Positions 4,275 through 7,218 of a DNA stretch of 7,218 nt are shown piece after piece. The notes beneath the pieces are model-generated. The model searched no databases. It was not told the DNA's origin and was given only the letters and a program-made list of their open reading frames with translations. The translations under genes and the position numbers were made by a program. Source of the DNA: Candidatus Krumholzibacteriia bacterium (lineage in GTDB: Bacteria; Krumholzibacteriota; Krumholzibacteriia; LZORAL124-64-63); NCBI GenBank assembly GCA_029935695.1, contig JAOZJV010000129.1, positions 1 through 7,218 of the forward strand, read 5' to 3'. How positions within the stretch are numbered: the first letter of the stretch is position 1; every line of letters begins with the position of its first letter.

Positions 4275-7218
4275 ATGAAGTTGCATACAAAATTTCTGAT
4301 CAGTGTGTTTATCTTGTGGAGTGTTTGTGGCTTTCAAGGTGAGACACTGGTTTTTGGGGCCGACGCAGACCACCTGATCCTCAGTGAAACCGTGATCAAG
4401 ACCCGGATGCCATTCAGCATTTTCGGCAGTCCTTATATTCAGGTTGTCAATCCCACCGAAAATGATTGGGACATGAGCCAGGTGTACATCACCGATGGTG
4501 CCACTGCACCGGTGGCCTACTACTATCATCTGACTCTCCAGGATCCGGAAACCCATAATCCTGGTGGTGGCGTTGGTGGCGATTTCCATGCCCGTTTTCC
4601 TGATGGATATGTTCTGGCAGCCGGCGATTCCCTCGCCGTCTCCATCAATGGGAGTGATGAGTTCGCCACGGCCTACGGCCGGCTCCCGGATTTCGAACTC
4701 TTTGAGGATGGGCTCAGCGTTGACAACATTCCCGAGATGGTGGAGGTCTTCCCCGGATCCATAAATGCCGGCCTGGCCGGTGGCTCCAATGTTCCCGTTC
4801 TTTCGGATATCGCTGAAAGTCTCATACTGTACACATGGGATGGCAGCAGTGATCTTGTGCAGGATTTGGATTATCTGTTGTGGGGGACCCATGAGGGAGT
4901 AAGGATCGACAAAACCGATGTGACCATCGGCAGCAGCACATACTTGCCCGATACTCCTTTCTCCAGCCAGGAGCCGGTGGCTTTGGCCGGCCCTGGATTC
5001 CGTCATTCTTTCCGCAGGGTCAGTGCCGATGAAGGCACTGAAATTTTGTCAGATGGCAATGGTTTCACCGGCCATGACGAGACAAGCGAAAACCTGGGCA
5101 CCACCTGGCAGGATGTGGACGTGGGAGTTGTGGGCTTCGGTGTTCCCCTGGCTCCTGACACCTGGCATCCTTCCGCTCCGATTTTTCTTTCTGCAGGCAT
5201 CGATCCTTGGCAGCCTTACGAAGGTCAGGAAGTTCAGGTGGAAATTTCTCTGGTCACTTTCAGCGATATCAGCGCTGTCACCTTCTACTACAACGTGGAT
5301 GGCGGGGCCTATCAACCCCTGCCGGGAATTTTGGTTTTGAATGGTGATTATTTCGCCACCGTGCCGGCCCAGGCCGAGGCCGCAGTGATCTCCTGGTATT
5401 GCACAGCCGAAAATGTGGATGGTGGAGTGGCTGCGTATCCCCCCGAGGCTCCCAGATATTTGCACGGCTGGACCGTGGCCGAGGCCCCTGATCCCAGCCT
5501 TTTTCCCACCAAACTTTTGATCACTGAGGTCTGCCCCGTTGGCAATGCTGAAGAATTCATCGAGATATACAATCCTTCGGATCATGATGTGGACATGGGG
5601 AACTATTATATCGGCGATGCGGTGTATCTCTCTCAGGGTTATTGGAATATTGGGGCCGGGGCCAGCCAATCTACCACCGGTGGCGGAGTCTATAATGATT
5701 TCCAAGCCCGTTTTCCTGATGGCTTCGTGCTTGCCGCCGGCGATACCATCGTCATTTCGGTGGCTGGTAGTTTTAGTTTTACAGCCGCCTATGGTTTTTT
5801 GCCTCATCTGGAGCTTTTTGAGGATGATTATTTCCCGGATGATGTGCCGGATATGCGCCCGATATTTGAGACGGTTAACGGCAACAGCATCGTCACTGCG
5901 GACACCTCAATTCCCTCCCTGGTCAACACCGGTGAATCTGTGGCTCTTTATCATTGGATTGAAGGCAACGACCTGGTGACGGATATTGATATTTTCATTT
6001 GGGGGCCTGGTGGATCCTACTCTATCGACAAGACGGGAATAGTGGTGGGCGAAAGCACTTACCTGCCCGATAATCCTCTGGAAACATATAACTTTCCAGT
6101 TGATTTTGGCCACTCTTTCACGCGAATCGACGGCAGTGAAGGAATCCAGATTCCTTCCGGCAGCAATGGCGTGATGGGGCGGGATGAAACCAGTGAAAAC
6201 TGGACTCAAACCTATGAGATCCTGCCAGCCAGCCCGTCCGAAGGGGAGCCTCTTTTTCCAGTGGAAGGGGCGTGGCAGAATATCTGGCCCCACGGCAGTG
6301 ACGAAGGAACTCCATCGAACCATGCCTGGGGTGATGGCAGCAAAGATGGTCAAGACGACCTCTACCTGGTCAATTCCCAGACGGGCGTTGCGAACCAGTT
6401 TTACCTCAGTGATGACAATGGCCAATTCTATGAGAATCCTTCATTCGATATCCTGTCAGATGGACCAGACCGGGCCGCTGCCTGGGCCGACCTTTACAAC
6501 GATGAAGATCTGGATCTTCTGGTTGTCCGGTCTCCTGGTCAGAACATTTGCTACATCCAGTTCTTCCACCAATACGTCGGATACTATTTTCTGGGTTTTT
6601 CTGATGGCGGAATGCAGGAAGATCGTCAGTCGGTGGCCGCAGCCTGGGTTGATTACAATCACGATGGTCAATTGGAAGTTTTCGTGGCCAATGAAAATTC
6701 AGCTTCTCAGCTCCTGTTCAGCCAATACGGATTTTTCGATTTCACCCCGGAGGATCTGCTCTTTGCCGATGGTTTAATCAACTTTGCGTGGTGCGATTTC
6801 GATGTGGATTTTGATGATGATCTCTGCGCCATTACTGCCGATGGCCAGGTGCATATTCTGACCAATGTGGGCGATGGTCAATTCACCTGGAATTCTCACG
6901 ACGTGGGTGGCGGTGGTTCAAACTGCTCCTGGGCCGATTACGACAACGATGGCGATTTTGACCTGCTTGTGGCCATGACCGGTCAGCCCAATCTCCTTTT
7001 TCAAAATCTGGGCGAAGCAGGTTTCGAAGCCACACCTCTGCCACATGCCGCAGGTCCTCTTGACAGTCGGGAAGCCGTCTGGGGAGATTTTGACAATGAT
7101 GGTTTCCAGGATATCTACGTGGCCAACTTCGGAACTTCCAATATGTTGCTCCGCAACGAGGCAGGCAATGGAACCTTCACTCTGGTGAATGATGAAGATA
7201 TTTCTATTTTTGGAGATA
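4275..7218 (+). CDS. Large secreted protein: two lamin-tail-like domains, Ig-like domain, FG-GAP/VCBS propeller repeats (3' end outside window)
   Basis: The frame is open from the ATG at 4275 to the right edge: 981 complete codons and no stop, so the C-terminus and any sorting or anchoring signal are not visible. Residues 1 to about 22 form a signal peptide (MKLHTKFLISVFILWSVCGF); C18 lacks a proper lipobox. Residues about 33-281 are a lamin-tail-like domain. Residues about 297-400 form an Ig-like beta-sandwich ending in a Pro-rich linker, as often follows lamin-tail domains. Residues about 413-650 are a second lamin-tail domain with the canonical EEFIEIYNPSDHDVDMGNYY pattern. From residue about 684 there are six FG-GAP/VCBS blades, with calcium-type Asp loops beginning at D687, D739, D793, D841, D888 and D938 (for example WADYDNDGDFDLLVAM). 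Such domains are known for extracellular structural, adhesive or calcium-dependent binding roles; no catalytic motif is seen. It is divergently transcribed from the M16 protease. Domain calls are confident; the biological role is unknown. Confidence 0.93.
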   Translation, partial: MKLHTKFLISVFILWSVCGFQGETLVFGADADHLILSETVIKTRMPFSIFGSPYIQVVNPTENDWDMSQVYITDGATAPVAYYYHLTLQDPETHNPGGGVGGDFHARFPDGYVLAAGDSLAVSINGSDEFATAYGRLPDFELFEDGLSVDNIPEMVEVFPGSINAGLAGGSNVPVLSDIAESLILYTWDGSSDLVQDLDYLLWGTHEGVRIDKTDVTIGSSTYLPDTPFSSQEPVALAGPGFRHSFRRVSADEGTEILSDGNGFTGHDETSENLGTTWQDVDVGVVGFGVPLAPDTWHPSAPIFLSAGIDPWQPYEGQEVQVEISLVTFSDISAVTFYYNVDGGAYQPLPGILVLNGDYFATVPAQAEAAVISWYCTAENVDGGVAAYPPEAPRYLHGWTVAEAPDPSLFPTKLLITEVCPVGNAEEFIEIYNPSDHDVDMGNYYIGDAVYLSQGYWNIGAGASQSTTGGGVYNDFQARFPDGFVLAAGDTIVISVAGSFSFTAAYGFLPHLELFEDDYFPDDVPDMRPIFETVNGNSIVTADTSIPSLVNTGESVALYHWIEGNDLVTDIDIFIWGPGGSYSIDKTGIVVGESTYLPDNPLETYNFPVDFGHSFTRIDGSEGIQIPSGSNGVMGRDETSENWTQTYEILPASPSEGEPLFPVEGAWQNIWPHGSDEGTPSNHAWGDGSKDGQDDLYLVNSQTGVANQFYLSDDNGQFYENPSFDILSDGPDRAAAWADLYNDEDLDLLVVRSPGQNICYIQFFHQYVGYYFLGFSDGGMQEDRQSVAAAWVDYNHDGQLEVFVANENSASQLLFSQYGFFDFTPEDLLFADGLINFAWCDFDVDFDDDLCAITADGQVHILTNVGDGQFTWNSHDVGGGGSNCSWADYDNDGDFDLLVAMTGQPNLLFQNLGEAGFEATPLPHAAGPLDSREAVWGDFDNDGFQDIYVANFGTSNMLLRNEAGNGTFTLVNDEDISIFGD
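4371..5117 (+). repeat. Intragenic duplicated module, copy 1 (lamin-tail-like, residues 33-281)
   Basis: This segment aligns with residues 413-650 of the same protein. Matching blocks include DFHARFPDGYVLAAGDS (from D103) with DFQARFPDGFVLAAGDT (from D475), ELFEDG with ELFEDD, RIDKTDVTIGSSTYLPDTP with SIDKTGIVVGESTYLPDNP, and GHDETSEN with GRDETSEN. The usual lamin-tail E-F-I-E-hydrophobic-x-N-P strand is altered here to PYIQVVNP, so this copy has diverged at the family signature. Confidence 0.85.
5511..6224 (+). repeat. Intragenic duplicated module, copy 2 (canonical lamin-tail domain, residues 413-650)
   Basis: Copy 2 begins KLLITEVCPVGNAEEFIEIYNP, the standard opening of a bacterial lamin-tail domain. 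It is offset from copy 1 by 372 residues at the ARFPDG block and by 369 at the DETSEN block, so only small indels separate the two cores. The Ig-like domain lies between the copies. Confidence 0.85.
6324..7218 (+). repeat. FG-GAP/VCBS repeat array, at least six blades
   Basis: Each unit has the form [AS]W-x-D-x-[DN]-x-D-G-x-x-D-[hydrophobic] followed by a short strand such as LLVAM or IYVAN. First loop Asp residues are 687, 739, 793, 841, 888 and 938, a pitch of 47-54 residues, as expected for beta-propeller blades. Loops 5 and 6 are canonical (DYDNDGDFD, DFDNDGFQD). Loop 1 has Ser at position 3. Loop 2 has Tyr at position 3 and Glu in place of Gly. Loop 3 ends in Glu. Loop 4 has Phe in place of Gly. 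The array continues past the right edge. Confidence 0.85.

Noticed and set aside
4320..4331. Possible lipoprotein cysteine (C18) in the plus-strand protein
   Set aside because: The preceding residues W-S-V do not fit a lipobox: no small residue lies at -1 and no Leu at -3.
4038..5006. 322-residue open frame on the minus strand
   Set aside because: It lies mostly antisense to the first lamin-tail module, crosses the divergent intergenic region, and overlaps the protease start. Its product has no signal peptide or recognisable domain, while the sense frame shows clear homology blocks.
5049..5807. 252-residue open frame on the minus strand
   Set aside because: It is antisense to the Ig-like and second lamin-tail regions. 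Its Ile/Gly/His-rich composition is typical of the reverse complement of the sense codons, and no domain is visible.
6184..6777. 197-residue open frame on the plus strand in another frame
   Set aside because: It overlaps the FG-GAP repeats in a different frame. Periodic Asp-loop motifs prove that the 4275 frame is the coding one.
1..7218. Mobile elements, CRISPR arrays, toxin-antitoxin, phage or defence genes
   Set aside because: All three long frames are accounted for as secreted proteins, gaps are 91 and 169 bp, and no direct-repeat spacer pattern, terminal inverted repeats or recombinase motifs were seen.

Overview
The window reads as moderately GC-rich bacterial chromosomal DNA, nearly fully coding. 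It holds three long genes, and all three appear to encode exported proteins. Their styles are common in secretome-rich environmental bacteria: lamin-tail domains, FG-GAP/VCBS propeller repeats, a large M16 metalloprotease, and a carbohydrate-binding-like secreted protein. FCB-superphylum or related candidate lineages such as Krumholzibacteria or Eisenbacteria would fit. No taxonomic marker is present, so this placement is inference. I see no tRNA, rRNA, CRISPR array, transposase, integrase or phage gene.

Layout. (1) Positions 1-1278, minus strand: a secreted protein of unknown function whose 3' end lies beyond the left edge; 426 residues are visible. It has a signal peptide, a beta-rich N-terminal region and a C-terminal segment resembling carbohydrate-associated beta-sandwich domains. 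(2) Positions 1279-1369: a short gap. (3) Positions 1370-4105, minus strand: a complete exported M16-family zinc protease of 911 residues. It has the inverted HxxEH zinc site in the N-terminal half and an inactive C-terminal half carrying the R/Y motif. (4) Positions 4106-4274: a 169-bp divergent intergenic region with candidate promoters on both strands and a clear ribosome-binding site for each flanking gene. (5) Positions 4275-7218, plus strand: a large secreted multidomain protein running off the right edge, with 981 complete codons visible. Its order is signal peptide, lamin-tail-like copy 1, Ig-like domain, lamin-tail copy 2, then at least six calcium-loop FG-GAP/VCBS blades.

The two minus-strand genes could be one transcription unit, protease first. 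The plus-strand gene is transcribed divergently from the protease. A shared theme of extracellular or cell-surface function is plausible, but no direct functional link between the three products can be shown from sequence. The most interesting structure is the internal duplication in the plus-strand gene: two roughly 240-250-residue modules offset by about 370 residues, with one short patch still nearly identical at the DNA level. I do not see convincing evidence of a new multi-gene system.
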